Shown here one piece after another: positions 52,634 to 61,230 of a stretch of DNA of 64,000 nucleotides. The notes beneath the pieces are model-generated. The model was not told the origin of the DNA and did not search any database. It saw only the letters and a list, made by a program, of their open reading frames with translations. Within the stretch, counting starts at the first letter, position 1. Each line of letters starts with the position of its first letter. The stretch is taken from positions 620,001-684,000 of the forward strand of contig NZ_FRBX01000003.1 of the NCBI RefSeq assembly GCF_900142715.1, written 5' to 3'. The stretch comes from Flavobacterium pectinovorum. Lineage in GTDB: Bacteria > Bacteroidota > Bacteroidia > Flavobacteriales > Flavobacteriaceae. The position numbers were made by a program, and so were the translations under genes.

Positions 52634-53968
52634 TTAAGCTTCTGCTAATTTGTTTAAAAACTCTAAGCGAACGCTTCCGTCTTCGTCGATTTTTGTTAAA
52701 TTGATTTCTTGCAATGTATTAATCAATTCAGGGTTCCACGGTGTTTTTACTTTTACGTAGTTTTCGGTAAAACCGTGTATATATCCTTCTTTATTTTCAC
52801 TTTCGAACAAAACGGTTCTGTTTGTTCCTAACTGACTTTCATAAAAGGCGCGGCGTTTTTTTACGGATAATCCTCGCAACATTTTACTGCGCTTTGCTCT
52901 AACATTCGCAGGAACAATTCCAGGCATATTGGCAGCTTCAGTATTGTCTCTTTCAGAATAGGTAAAGACATGTAAATATGAAATATCCATTTCATTCAGG
53001 AAATGATATGTCTCTAAAAAGTGCTCGTCAGTTTCTCCGGGAAAGCCAACAATTACATCAACTCCAATACAAGCGTGCGGCATCACTTCACGAATTTTAT
53101 TCACGCGTTCTGTATATACTTCACGTAAGTAACGGCGTTTCATCAATTTTAAAATATCATTGCTTCCGGATTGCAGCGGAATATGAAAATGCGGTACAAA
53201 AGTTCTGCTTTTAGAAACAAATTCTATCGTTTCGTTTTTCAGTAAATTAGGTTCGATGGACGAAATTCTCAAACGTTCGATTCCTTCTACTTTATCCAAA
53301 GCCTGAACTAAATCAAGAAAAGTATGTTCGTGTTTTTTATTTCCGAATTCTCCTTTTCCGTAATCTCCAATATTTACTCCGGTCAAAACAATTTCTTTGA
53401 TGTTTTGCTTCGAAATTTCTTTGGCATTTTCTAAAACATTTTCTAAGGCATCACTTCTCGAAATCCCTCTTGCTAACGGAATTGTACAATAAGTACATTT
53501 ATAATCGCAGCCATCCTGAACTTTCAGGAAAGCGCGGGTACGATCTCCAATAGAATAACTTCCTACATAAAAATCGGCTTCAGCAATTTCGCATGAGTGC
53601 ACTTCACCCATATCGTTTTTGCTTAAATCGTGAATATAATCGGTAATTTTAAATTTTTCGGTAGCTCCCAAAACCAAATCAACGCCATCAACAGCAGCTA
53701 ATTCTTCTGGTTTTAATTGCGCATAACAACCCACGGCGGCAACAAAAGCCTTTTCGTTTAGTTTCATCGCCTTTTTTACAACCTGCTTAAATTGTTTATC
53801 TGCATTTTCAGTTACAGAACAGGTATTGATCACATAAATGTCGGCTACTTCTTCAAAATCAACACGATCAAACCCTTCATCATTAAAGTTTCTGGCAATT
53901 GTAGAAGTTTCTGAGAAATTCAATTTGCATCCAAGCGTATAAAAAGCAACTTTTTTTCTATTTTCCAT
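52634..53968 (-). CDS. mtaB: tRNA (N6-L-threonylcarbamoyladenosine-37-C2)-methylthiotransferase
   Basis: The 444-residue radical SAM enzyme adds a methylthio group to t6A37 of tRNA. Its N-terminal UPF0004 cluster has Cys in YTLGCKLNFSET, NTCSVTENAD and AVGCYAQ, and the radical SAM CxxxCxxC is in DGCDYKCTYCTIPLARG. A C-terminal TRAM-like domain (LGTNRTVLFESENKEGYIHG) follows. The Lys/Asn pattern of YTLGCKLN separates MtaB from MiaB (GCQMN) and RimO. Confidence 0.96.
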   Translation of the reverse strand: MENRKKVAFYTLGCKLNFSETSTIARNFNDEGFDRVDFEEVADIYVINTCSVTENADKQFKQVVKKAMKLNEKAFVAAVGCYAQLKPEELAAVDGVDLVLGATEKFKITDYIHDLSKNDMGEVHSCEIAEADFYVGSYSIGDRTRAFLKVQDGCDYKCTYCTIPLARGISRSDALENVLENAKEISKQNIKEIVLTGVNIGDYGKGEFGNKKHEHTFLDLVQALDKVEGIERLRISSIEPNLLKNETIEFVSKSRTFVPHFHIPLQSGSNDILKLMKRRYLREVYTERVNKIREVMPHACIGVDVIVGFPGETDEHFLETYHFLNEMDISYLHVFTYSERDNTEAANMPGIVPANVRAKRSKMLRGLSVKKRRAFYESQLGTNRTVLFESENKEGYIHGFTENYVKVKTPWNPELINTLQEINLTKIDEDGSVRLEFLNKLAEA

Positions 53969-54473
53969 AGGAATACACTACGTTTTAAGTAGTAAGATAT
54001 TATATTTACATCTCAATTTAGAGAGTTTGCAAATTTACATACAATATTCTTTAAAATAAAATCAATAATATACTATATATCAATATTTTGCAGTAAACAT
54101 CTATTAAAACAGGACTAAAAAAACATTAAACTCTATTCGTAGAATCAAAAAATAAGTTTTATTTGTAAAGAGAAAAAAATAATTCAATAAGAATAAAATG
54201 ACAAAACATCGATTAAAAGCAAATTTTGTCGGTTAAGTACATTTTTTTTACAGTTAAATTAAATTTTTCTTACATTTAGCTTTAAAAAAATCATCGTTTG
54301 AAGTTATGCAATTATTAGATAAAAATTTTAACATAAAATAATTTAATAAACCGTAGATTTAACGATAACAATTTTGAAATTTAGTCGTTATATTGTTGTT
54401 TTGTTATAAATAAAAATGGGTAAGCCGAAAACCATAAAGAGTAGGCAAAAAATTAAAAAAATCCACACTTATT
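53969..54473. other. AT-rich intergenic region without recognised features
   Basis: A 505-bp divergent spacer between mtaB and the gene at 54474. Composition is very AT-rich. A short run resembling MQLLDKNFNIK can be read near 54306 but has no support as a gene. There is no inverted-word repeat, unusually for this part of the window. The promoter of the downstream gene is presumably within it. Confidence 0.45.
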
Positions 54474-55004
54474 ATGAAAGCATTTTTACCCACAATCTGC
54501 TTGATGTTCTTAACCTTTTTCACTTCGCAAGCGCAAACGCAACAACCTGCTGCTCCCGCTACTACTAATCCATTCCCATCTATTAGTACTTTGACAAATT
54601 GGGCGAGTTTAAACTCTCAATCACAATTTGACATTGCTATTCGTGCGGTTGGTTTTAAGTTTGAAGTAAAAGAACCAGGTGAAGGATCAACTGCTTATAC
54701 CTACATTCGTAAAGTAACTGTAAACGAAGTAAACTATACTGATAGAATTGTATATAGAATTGCGAACAACAATTCTGCAAGTATCATTTCTTTAGTAACG
54801 GCTTCTACAGATTTAGTAAGCTTGTATACGCCGCAATTAGCTACTTTTAAAAACAACAATTGCAAAACTGAAATGTCTAAAGATAAAAACACTACTTGCA
54901 GCTGTTACGAAAGTGTAAATTTTGCTATTGATCTTTGCGACGAACGTGTAAAATTAACAATGGGTGATGGAAATAAATACTTTGTTTCTGTAGCTAAAAA
55001 ATAA
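54474..55004 (+). CDS. secreted hypothetical protein
   Basis: The 176-residue protein has a signal peptide (MKAFLPTICLMFLTFFTSQA) and a Gln/Pro/Ala/Thr linker. A soluble domain follows with several cysteines in its C-terminal third (KNNNCKTEMSKDKNTTCSCY, FAIDLCDERV). The final domain may be stabilised by disulfides outside the cytoplasm. No family was recognised. It follows a 505-bp spacer and is not in an operon. Confidence 0.7.
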   Translation: MKAFLPTICLMFLTFFTSQAQTQQPAAPATTNPFPSISTLTNWASLNSQSQFDIAIRAVGFKFEVKEPGEGSTAYTYIRKVTVNEVNYTDRIVYRIANNNSASIISLVTASTDLVSLYTPQLATFKNNNCKTEMSKDKNTTCSCYESVNFAIDLCDERVKLTMGDGNKYFVSVAKK

Positions 55005-55111
55005 TAAGAATTAATTTCTCAGAGAATAAAAACAACGAGCTGTTTTCCAAATCTTTGCAAACTCATTACGAAAGTTTATAAAGATTTGGGACACATTTCT
55101 CTGATTTAATA

Positions 55112-55639
55112 TTATTTGTTCGGATTTTTAAATTCGTACCAAACTTCTAATTCGTCTTCATACAAAAACGAATTTATGTACTGAAAACCCAGTTTTTCAA
55201 GAATCTTTCTTGAGTTTTCATTTCCTTCATCTGCATAAGCATAAAGAGAGTCTACCTTCATTTCATTAAAAGCATATGCTATAAAAGCTTTTCCTGCTTC
55301 GGTTGCGTATCCTTTTCCCCAATGTTTTTCTATGAAACGATAACCAATTTCATAAAAATCTTTATGATTATTGATTTCATTTGTAATGAATTTTATTCCT
55401 GACCAGCCTAGAAACTCATTGGTTTCTTTAAGGACAACAGCCCAGCGGCCAGTTCCAAAATCTGCATATTGCTGTTGGATATTTTCAATCTGACTTATAC
55501 TTTCCTCAATATTCTTTACTGGTTTTTTCCCCAGAAAAATATGCACATTTGGGTTAGAATCCAATTCAAACATTCCAGCTGCATCTGAAAGGTTTAATTC
55601 TCTCAAAAGCAAACGTTCTGTCTCAATTGATTTCTTCAT
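55112..55639 (-). CDS. GNAT family N-acetyltransferase (RimJ/RimL-like)
   Basis: The 175-residue GNAT protein begins IETERLLLRELNLSDAAGMF, followed by EIGYRFIEKHWGKGYATEAG (acetyl-CoA loop QxxGxG/A) and KVDSLYAYADEGNENSRKIL, then KLGFQYINSFLY. It belongs to the RimJ/RimL group, whose members acetylate N-termini or small amines. It overlaps the HAD phosphatase gene by 17 bp. The substrate is unknown. Confidence 0.88.
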   Translation of the reverse strand: MKKSIETERLLLRELNLSDAAGMFELDSNPNVHIFLGKKPVKNIEESISQIENIQQQYADFGTGRWAVVLKETNEFLGWSGIKFITNEINNHKDFYEIGYRFIEKHWGKGYATEAGKAFIAYAFNEMKVDSLYAYADEGNENSRKILEKLGFQYINSFLYEDELEVWYEFKNPNK

Positions 55640-56450
55640 GAATGTAATTATTTAAGATATAACGTTGTACCACTTCAGCAACTCCGTCATTGTTATTTGA
55701 AGCCACAATTACATTGGCTCTGTCACGCAATTCTGGTGTCACATTATCAACCCAAACACCTAAACCGGCATATTCGATCATTGTTAAATCATTTCCTGCA
55801 TTTCCAACAGCAATAATTTCACTTTGGTGAATATTTAGTTTTTCTGCCAAAAGTTTTAAGCTGTTTGCTTTATCAATGCCATTTTGAGCAGCTTCCAGGA
55901 AAAAAGGTTTAGACATAGCGACACTCAAATGTGGCATTGCTAACTTTAAATCTTTTTCTACTTCTTTTAAGTATGAAGGTTCTGCCAATAAAATACATTT
56001 TACAGCAGGTTTAGTTACTGCAGCTTTAAAATCAGACACTTTATTATGAGGCAATCCTGTGATATCTTTTTCGATTTCGATATATTCAGAGTCTGTCTCA
56101 CTTACTATTTCACCATCAAGATAGGTGATGATATGTGTTTTCATCTTTACACTATAATCGTATAAATCATGAATTTGCTCCGGAGTTAAACACTGTTCAA
56201 ATAATATAAGGTCATCTTTTGCCGTACTAATTACAGCGCCATTAAACGAAATAATATACGAATCGTTTAAGTCTAATTCTAATTCTTTGGCATAAGCCGT
56301 CATTGCCGATGTTGGGCGACCCGAAGCCAAAACAACATGCACCCCTTTTGCCTGAGCTTCAAGAAGAACTTTTTTATTTAATTCTGAAATTTTATGATCG
56401 TCTGTCAACAAGGTATCATCCATGTCGAGTACCAGCATTTTATATTGCAT
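55623..56450 (-). CDS. HAD superfamily hydrolase, Cof type
   Basis: The 275-residue HAD protein has motif I LDMDDTLLTDDHKIS (Asp8, Asp10), a type IIB cap (about residues 85-195), and motif IV GNAGNDLTMIEYAGLGVWV. Cof-type phosphatases act on sugar phosphates or cofactors such as FMN, pyridoxal phosphate and phosphorylated sugars. Its end overlaps the GNAT start by 17 bp, so the two are cotranscribed. Confidence 0.9.
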   Translation of the reverse strand: MQYKMLVLDMDDTLLTDDHKISELNKKVLLEAQAKGVHVVLASGRPTSAMTAYAKELELDLNDSYIISFNGAVISTAKDDLILFEQCLTPEQIHDLYDYSVKMKTHIITYLDGEIVSETDSEYIEIEKDITGLPHNKVSDFKAAVTKPAVKCILLAEPSYLKEVEKDLKLAMPHLSVAMSKPFFLEAAQNGIDKANSLKLLAEKLNIHQSEIIAVGNAGNDLTMIEYAGLGVWVDNVTPELRDRANVIVASNNNDGVAEVVQRYILNNYIHEEIN

Positions 56451-56465
56451 ATTTTGTAGTTTTTC

Positions 56466-56520
56466 AGTTTTCAGTCGCGGTTTTCATCTTTACTGAGACT
56501 GTAAACTGCGACTGAAAACT
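56466..56520. repeat. inverted repeat, 'AGTTTTCAGTCGC' dialect
   Basis: AGTTTTCAGTCGC (56466-56478) and GCGACTGAAAACT (56508-56520) are perfect 13-bp complements; mismatched words extend them toward the centre. It lies between the HAD and DUF2007 genes (both minus). Confidence 0.88.
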
Positions 56521-56523
56521 AAT

Positions 56524-56742
56524 TTAGATACTCATTCTAAAATCTTCAATAACCGGATTTGCTTTTGCAAAATCTGTTTCCTGAATAAAAACTTCTACCG
56601 CAACGTCTGACATAGGAAAACCTCCCATACGCGCTGATTGAATATTATCTTTTTTTACGGTTTCTACTCCCGCTTGTTCTAATCTTTCCTGTAAAGCAAT
56701 TGCTAATACTTCACTTCCTGAAAACACCTTCATTAGTCCCAT
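56524..56742 (-). CDS. DUF2007-domain protein
   Basis: The 72-residue protein (KVFSGSEVLAIALQERLEQA; NIQSARMGGFPMSDVAVEVF) matches the DUF2007 family, small proteins that may be signal-transducing or stress-related. An alternative start is the Met at residue 4. It lies 20 bp after the alpha/beta hydrolase gene on the same strand. The role is unknown. Confidence 0.85.
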   Translation of the reverse strand: MGLMKVFSGSEVLAIALQERLEQAGVETVKKDNIQSARMGGFPMSDVAVEVFIQETDFAKANPVIEDFRMSI

Positions 56743-56761
56743 AACATTTATTTTTAATTTT

Positions 56762-57577
56762 TTATTGTAATATTATTTTTAGCTGATTTTGAAAATCTTC
56801 ATTTTCATTTATTCCTATATGATCCTGGTTTTTCAGCAGAAACAAATTTTTATCTGACTTCAATAATTCATTCAATCGAACTGAATTTTTAAATGGAATC
56901 AATTGATCTTCTATTCCGTGAAAAATATAAATGGGTCCTTTTATTTTTGGCAAATAATCCCTCGTTTCTAAACTAAACTTCTTCATGAAATTAGGAAAAA
57001 ACGGAACTCTCGAACTCGATAGTTCTGTAAAACTATAATAAGGCGCCTGAAGAATTAAAGCTTTAGGTTTGTTTTGAGAAGCTAAAATAGTTGCCAATCC
57101 AGAACCTATTGAATAACCCGTAATAATGATTTTATCTTCAGGATATCTTTCAAGCATTTTTTTATAAACAACAGAAACATCCTTATTTAATTGATCTTCA
57201 TTTTCGATTTCTCCTTCACTTTTCCCAAAACTTCTGTAATCCAAAATAAAAATATCATACCCTAGTTTGGTATACACTTTTGCAATTTTTCCCCAGGTTT
57301 CTAATGTTCCGGCGTTTCCATGGAGATAAAAAATCAAACCTTTAGAGTTTTCAGCTTTGAATAACAAACCGTTCAAATTAATTCCGTCAAACGATTTAAT
57401 ATTTAATTCTTCAAATTTTTGCTGATAATCAAACTTAAAATCTTTTGGAAGTCTTGCACTTTGAAAAATCATTCCAACCTGATTAAAATATACATAAGAA
57501 ACTACCAAAATATAAATAACAACAAAAAATAGTAAAAGCACAATTGTTAGAAATTTAAAGGTCTTGAGTATTTCCAT
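56762..57577 (-). CDS. alpha/beta hydrolase (membrane-anchored)
   Basis: The 271-residue protein starts with one membrane helix (about 8-30), then the alpha/beta-hydrolase fold: FYLHGNAGTLETWG (oxyanion region), nucleophile Ser in IITGYSIGSGLAT, a late acid (GIEDQLIPF) and QDHIGINEN with the catalytic His. It resembles BEM46/FrsA-like serine hydrolases. The natural substrate is unknown. The gene is followed by the DUF2007 gene. Confidence 0.87.
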   Translation of the reverse strand: MEILKTFKFLTIVLLLFFVVIYILVVSYVYFNQVGMIFQSARLPKDFKFDYQQKFEELNIKSFDGINLNGLLFKAENSKGLIFYLHGNAGTLETWGKIAKVYTKLGYDIFILDYRSFGKSEGEIENEDQLNKDVSVVYKKMLERYPEDKIIITGYSIGSGLATILASQNKPKALILQAPYYSFTELSSSRVPFFPNFMKKFSLETRDYLPKIKGPIYIFHGIEDQLIPFKNSVRLNELLKSDKNLFLLKNQDHIGINENEDFQNQLKIILQ

Positions 57578-57610
57578 ATAGTTTAGTTTCTAGTTTGCAG
57601 TTCTCGGTTC

Positions 57611-57644
57611 CAGTCTCAGTTTATAGTATTGAAAACTGAGACTG
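57611..57644. repeat. inverted repeat, 'CAGTCTCAGTTT' dialect
   Basis: CAGTCTCAGTTT (57611-57622) and AAACTGAGACTG (57633-57644) are perfect complements with a 10-nt loop. Further degenerate AACTGAGACT and GTTCTCGGTTC words extend both arms to about 57583-57660. It is related to the dialect at 56466. Confidence 0.9.
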
Positions 57645-57661
57645 AGAACTGAGACTATAAA

Positions 57662-58324
57662 TTACTCCTCTTCGATAAAACCTTCTTCTTCGTCCAATTC
57701 TTCTTCACCTTCTTCATCCATGTCGAATAAAAAAGGTTCAAGCAACATTTTATCTGCTAAAATTTCTATACGTTCTGTTAGTATTTCAGCAAAAATGATT
57801 CGCTGTGTTTTAGGAATACTATTAGAAATACGCATAATTTTAGTTTCATGACGCAATTTCAAAATAGGATCTGCATCATCCAAAATGAACATTTTCAAAC
57901 GGTTTACATTATAACCCGCTGTTGTAAACATATCACTTAATTTATTTGGCGTACCTATTAAAACATCAATTCCGGTTGAAATATAATTTTTATCATAATC
58001 CATATCGCCTTTGTCATGCACTCCGTACACTTCAAGATTAGTGTATTTTCCGTATTTCGCGAAAAGGTCTACCATTTCTAATACTTTGGTTTTGTCTTCC
58101 ACAAAAATCAAAGCACGTGGCGATTCTTCTGTCTGACCCGCTAATTGCTGAATCACATTCAATACAATTGTCGTCGATTTTCCACTTCCCTCCGGAGAAA
58201 GAATAATACAATCTGCACCACTTTTTATAGTCGAAAAAGTTTCTTTTTGCAGAATATTAGCTTCTGTTAAACCATTTTCGATTAATGCGTCTTGTAACTT
58301 CTCGTTTATCTTCTTTAATTTCAT
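57662..58324 (-). CDS. degenerate DEAD-box helicase-like protein (RecA1 domain only)
   Basis: The 220-residue protein matches only the first RecA-like domain of DEAD-box helicases: Q-motif-like ILQKETFSTIKSGAD, motif I SPEGSGKST near residue 43, GTPNKLSDM, and ILDDADPIL where DEAD would be. The SAT motif and the whole second RecA domain are absent. A very acidic tail ends it (GEEELDEEEGFIEEE). It probably lacks helicase activity and may serve as a regulator or RNA-binding ATPase. Confidence 0.8.
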   Translation of the reverse strand: MKLKKINEKLQDALIENGLTEANILQKETFSTIKSGADCIILSPEGSGKSTTIVLNVIQQLAGQTEESPRALIFVEDKTKVLEMVDLFAKYGKYTNLEVYGVHDKGDMDYDKNYISTGIDVLIGTPNKLSDMFTTAGYNVNRLKMFILDDADPILKLRHETKIMRISNSIPKTQRIIFAEILTERIEILADKMLLEPFLFDMDEEGEEELDEEEGFIEEE

Positions 58325-58339
58325 CTCTTTTATGCTTTA

Positions 58340-58460
58340 AGCTTTAGGCAATAAGCCATAAGCAAAAATTATTTATATTTTAAAATGCTATAAGCTTTAA
58401 GCAATAAGCTATAGGCAAAAATTCTACATCATTAATAGCTTAAAGCTTATTGCCTAAAGC
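58340..58460. repeat. gene-end inverted word array, 'GCTTTAGGCAATAAGC' dialect
   Basis: GCTTTAGGCAATAAGC (58340-58355) and GCTTATTGCCTAAAGC (58445-58460) are perfect 16-bp complements. Between them are further copies (GCTATAAGCTTTAAGCAA, TAAGCTATAGGC). It fills the gap between the DEAD-like gene and the response regulator gene. Confidence 0.9.
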
Positions 58461-58476
58461 CTATTGCGCGAAGCAC

Positions 58477-59640
58477 CTACTTGCTTGCAAACATTTTTAC
58501 ATCTGTTTCAGATATTTCGTTTCCTCCCAAAATAATTAGTCTTTCGACTACATTTCGAAGTTCACGGATATTTCCTGTCCAGTCGTATTCCTGCAATAAT
58601 TTTATGGCTGGCTGCGAAAATACTTTAACAACATTTCCTTGTTCCGAAGCAATTTTCTCTGCAAAGTGCCGTATCAAAGCCGGAATATCATCGCGTCTTT
58701 CGTTCAATGGCGGAACTTTAATTAAAATCACTGCCAAACGATGGTACAAATCTTCTCGGAAACGACCTTCGGCAATTTCCGTTTTCAAATCTTTATTAGT
58801 TGCAGCCACAACACGAACATCCACTTTGATATCTTTTTCTGCCCCAACTCTGGTAATCATACTTTCCTGCAAAGCACGTAAAACTTTGGCTTGCGCCGAA
58901 AGACTCATATCGCCAATTTCATCTAAGAAAATAGTTCCCTTATCTGCTGCTTCAAATTTTCCTGCGCGATCTTTCACTGCCGATGTAAAAGCACCTTTTA
59001 CGTGACCGAACAATTCGCTTTCAATCAATTCACTCGGAATCGCAGCGCAGTTTACTTCTATTAAAGGAAAATTAGCACGTTCGCTTTTTTCATGCAATTG
59101 ATGCGCCACTAATTCTTTTCCGGTTCCGTTTGGTCCTGTAATTAAAACTCTGGCTTCGGTTTGCGCTACTTTATCAATCATCAATTTAATATGACTGATA
59201 GCTTCGCTCTCACCTACCATTTCGTAGTTCTTACTAACTTTTTTCTTTAGGATTTTATTTTCAACTACAAGTTGTTTTTTGTCTAAAGCATTACGAACGG
59301 TATTCAATAAACGATTTAAATCCGGTGGTTTTGAGATATAATCAAAAGCTCCCAAACGCATTGTATGAATAGCCGTTTCCATATCGCCATGACCTGAAAT
59401 CATCACCATAGGAATTTCGGGCTTAATCTTTTTTACTTCTTCTAAAACTTCGACACCGTCCATTTTTGGCATTTTGATATCGCACAAAACCAAATCATAG
59501 TCGTTGTTTTTTATTTTGTCAAGTCCCGCAGCACCATCTTCCGCCTCATCAACCTGATACGTATCATTTTCTTCTGATAAAATTTTTACCAAAACGCGTC
59601 TGATCGCCGCTTCGTCTTCTATAATTAGTATTTTACTCAT
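58477..59640 (-). CDS. sigma-54-dependent response regulator lacking a DNA-binding domain
   Basis: The 387-residue protein has a receiver domain (residues 1-115; acidic IIEDEAA, phospho-acceptor Asp54 in CDIKMPKMDG, Lys in ISKPP) and a complete AAA+ sigma-54 activation domain (Walker A ITGPNGTGKELVAHQL, GHVKGAFTSAVKDRAG in place of GAFTGA, Walker B GTIFLDEIGD, and WTGNIRELRNVVERLI). It stops at about residue 387, directly after that domain; the Fis-type HTH domain normally following is missing. No sensor kinase gene is adjacent. Confidence 0.92.
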   Translation of the reverse strand: MSKILIIEDEAAIRRVLVKILSEENDTYQVDEAEDGAAGLDKIKNNDYDLVLCDIKMPKMDGVEVLEEVKKIKPEIPMVMISGHGDMETAIHTMRLGAFDYISKPPDLNRLLNTVRNALDKKQLVVENKILKKKVSKNYEMVGESEAISHIKLMIDKVAQTEARVLITGPNGTGKELVAHQLHEKSERANFPLIEVNCAAIPSELIESELFGHVKGAFTSAVKDRAGKFEAADKGTIFLDEIGDMSLSAQAKVLRALQESMITRVGAEKDIKVDVRVVAATNKDLKTEIAEGRFREDLYHRLAVILIKVPPLNERRDDIPALIRHFAEKIASEQGNVVKVFSQPAIKLLQEYDWTGNIRELRNVVERLIILGGNEISETDVKMFASK

Positions 59641-59646
59641 TCTTTT

Positions 59647-59827
59647 TGAGGTTCAAAGTTGCAAAGGTTCAGAGGTACAAAGTTTAAATCTTTGTCAACA
59701 TATACTTTTGAAACTACGTTATTTTATTAATTTATGCTTTTCCTAAGATATTTTTTGTTCTAAATTACGAAAGTGAGTGTTCAAAAAACCTTTGTTCCTT
59801 TGCATCTCTGATCCTTTGTAACTACAA
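59647..59827. repeat. inverted word array, 'GGTTCAAAG/CCTTTG' dialect
   Basis: GAGGTTCAAAGTTGCAAAGG and GTTCAGAGGTACAAAG (left, 59648-59682) are matched by imperfect complements CCTTTGTTCCTTTGCATC and CTCTGATCCTTTGTAAC (right, 59789-59823) more than 100 nt away. Same dialect as 39904-39978. Confidence 0.75.
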
Positions 59828-59830
59828 AAA

Positions 59831-61147
59831 CTAATATTTCAGCCATCTATACAATTCTTTCCAGGTTGGTTTTTTGCCGTACATTAAAATACCTACTCGG
59901 TAAATTTTTGCAGCGAACCAGACAACAAAGAAAAAGGTTGCAAACAATAATGATACCGAAATTGCAATTTGCCACCACGGTACGCCAAACGGAATTCGCA
60001 TTAACATAACAATCGGCGAGGTTAACGGAATCATTGAAAACACAATTGCAACAGTTCCGTGTGGATCGTTTACTACGGTAAAAAATCCGATGTAAACACT
60101 TAAAATAAGCGGCATTATAATAGGCAGCAAAAATTGCTGTGAATCGGTTTGATTGTCTACAGCTGCACCAATTGCGGCATAAAATGAACTATATAGAAAA
60201 TATCCTCCAATAAAATAAACAACAAAACCAATAATGATACTGGCAATTGGTAAATTCCATAATTCACTAATATACATTTGTGCTGTTCCCGAAAATTCCT
60301 GTTGTGCCGAATGCATTAATCCTGGTGGAATTTTGGCTGTTGGACCAACATTTACTCCAAAAAAAGCTGAAGCTGCAAACATTAATCCCAAACCAATGAT
60401 GGCCCAGATTATAAATTGTAATAGTCCGGCAAGAGAAGTTCCAACAATTTTACCAATCATTAACTGAAATGGTTTTACTGATGAAATGATGATTTCGATA
60501 ATTCTATTGGTTTTTTCTTCGATCACGCTTCGCATTACCATATTTCCGTAAATGATAATAAACATCATAATTAAATATCCGAAAGCACCCCCAATTCCGA
60601 TTTTTATTTCGTTCAGACCTTTTAAACTTTCTTCTCCTGAAGCTTTTGCCAAATGGATATTAACCTCAGCATGTGCTTTTTGAATGGCTAATGTATCTAA
60701 TTTTGCCTCTTCGAAATTGAGCTTTGTAATTTTATCAGCAATAACATCCTGCGTGTTTTCTATAAAAGCAATACTTGGACTATTATTCGAAATAAAATCT
60801 ATTTTACTTTCTAAGTCTTTTAAATTACTCGTTTTTGGAATAATAATTAAACCTGTAAAATTCTCTTTGACAATACTGTCTTTCAAAGATTTTGTATCAA
60901 TTTCAGAAAGATTTAAATATCTGTATTCTCCGTCTTTTTTATTCTGTTTTACAAAATCATCTGCAAATAAACCTGTTTCGTCGTGAATTGCGATTCGTTT
61001 GGTTTCAGCTTTCATTGAACTTAAATAACCAATAAATCCGGCAATTGCCACAAACAATAACGGACTCAAAAAAGTCATGACAACAAAAGACTTATTGCGC
61101 ACTTTGGCAATAAATTCTCTTTTTATAATCAGCGAAATGATGCTCAT
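59831..61147 (-). CDS. ABC-2 type exporter permease (NatB-like)
   Basis: The 438-residue permease has one N-terminal helix (about 22-42), an extracytoplasmic domain (about 45-180), and five C-terminal helices (MMFIIIYGNMVMRSVIEEKT, GTSLAGLLQFIIWAIIGLGL, and others). It matches the ABC-2/NatB group, which with the ATPase upstream exports Na+ or other substrates such as lipids or antibiotics. The pair lies 78 bp apart with a word repeat between. The substrate is unknown. Confidence 0.87.
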   Translation of the reverse strand: MSIISLIIKREFIAKVRNKSFVVMTFLSPLLFVAIAGFIGYLSSMKAETKRIAIHDETGLFADDFVKQNKKDGEYRYLNLSEIDTKSLKDSIVKENFTGLIIIPKTSNLKDLESKIDFISNNSPSIAFIENTQDVIADKITKLNFEEAKLDTLAIQKAHAEVNIHLAKASGEESLKGLNEIKIGIGGAFGYLIMMFIIIYGNMVMRSVIEEKTNRIIEIIISSVKPFQLMIGKIVGTSLAGLLQFIIWAIIGLGLMFAASAFFGVNVGPTAKIPPGLMHSAQQEFSGTAQMYISELWNLPIASIIIGFVVYFIGGYFLYSSFYAAIGAAVDNQTDSQQFLLPIIMPLILSVYIGFFTVVNDPHGTVAIVFSMIPLTSPIVMLMRIPFGVPWWQIAISVSLLFATFFFVVWFAAKIYRVGILMYGKKPTWKELYRWLKY

Positions 61148-61163
61148 TTTTTTATTTTTTATT

Positions 61164-61230
61164 TTAGATTGTTGACTTTAGATTTTAGATTCCAGGTTTT
61201 CACTCTAAAATCTGAAATCTGAAATCTAAA
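61164..61230. repeat. inverted word repeat, 'AGATTTTAGA' dialect
   Basis: AGATTTTAGA (61180-61189) and TCTAAAATCT (61204-61213) are perfect complements. TAGATTGTTGACTTTAG and TCTGAAATCTGAAATCTAAA extend them. Same dialect as 17724-17799 and the tandem at 15164-15189. Confidence 0.85.

Noticed and set aside
58481..59005. 174-codon plus-strand ORF
   Set aside because: It is antisense to the AAA+ domain of the response regulator and has no recognisable protein features.
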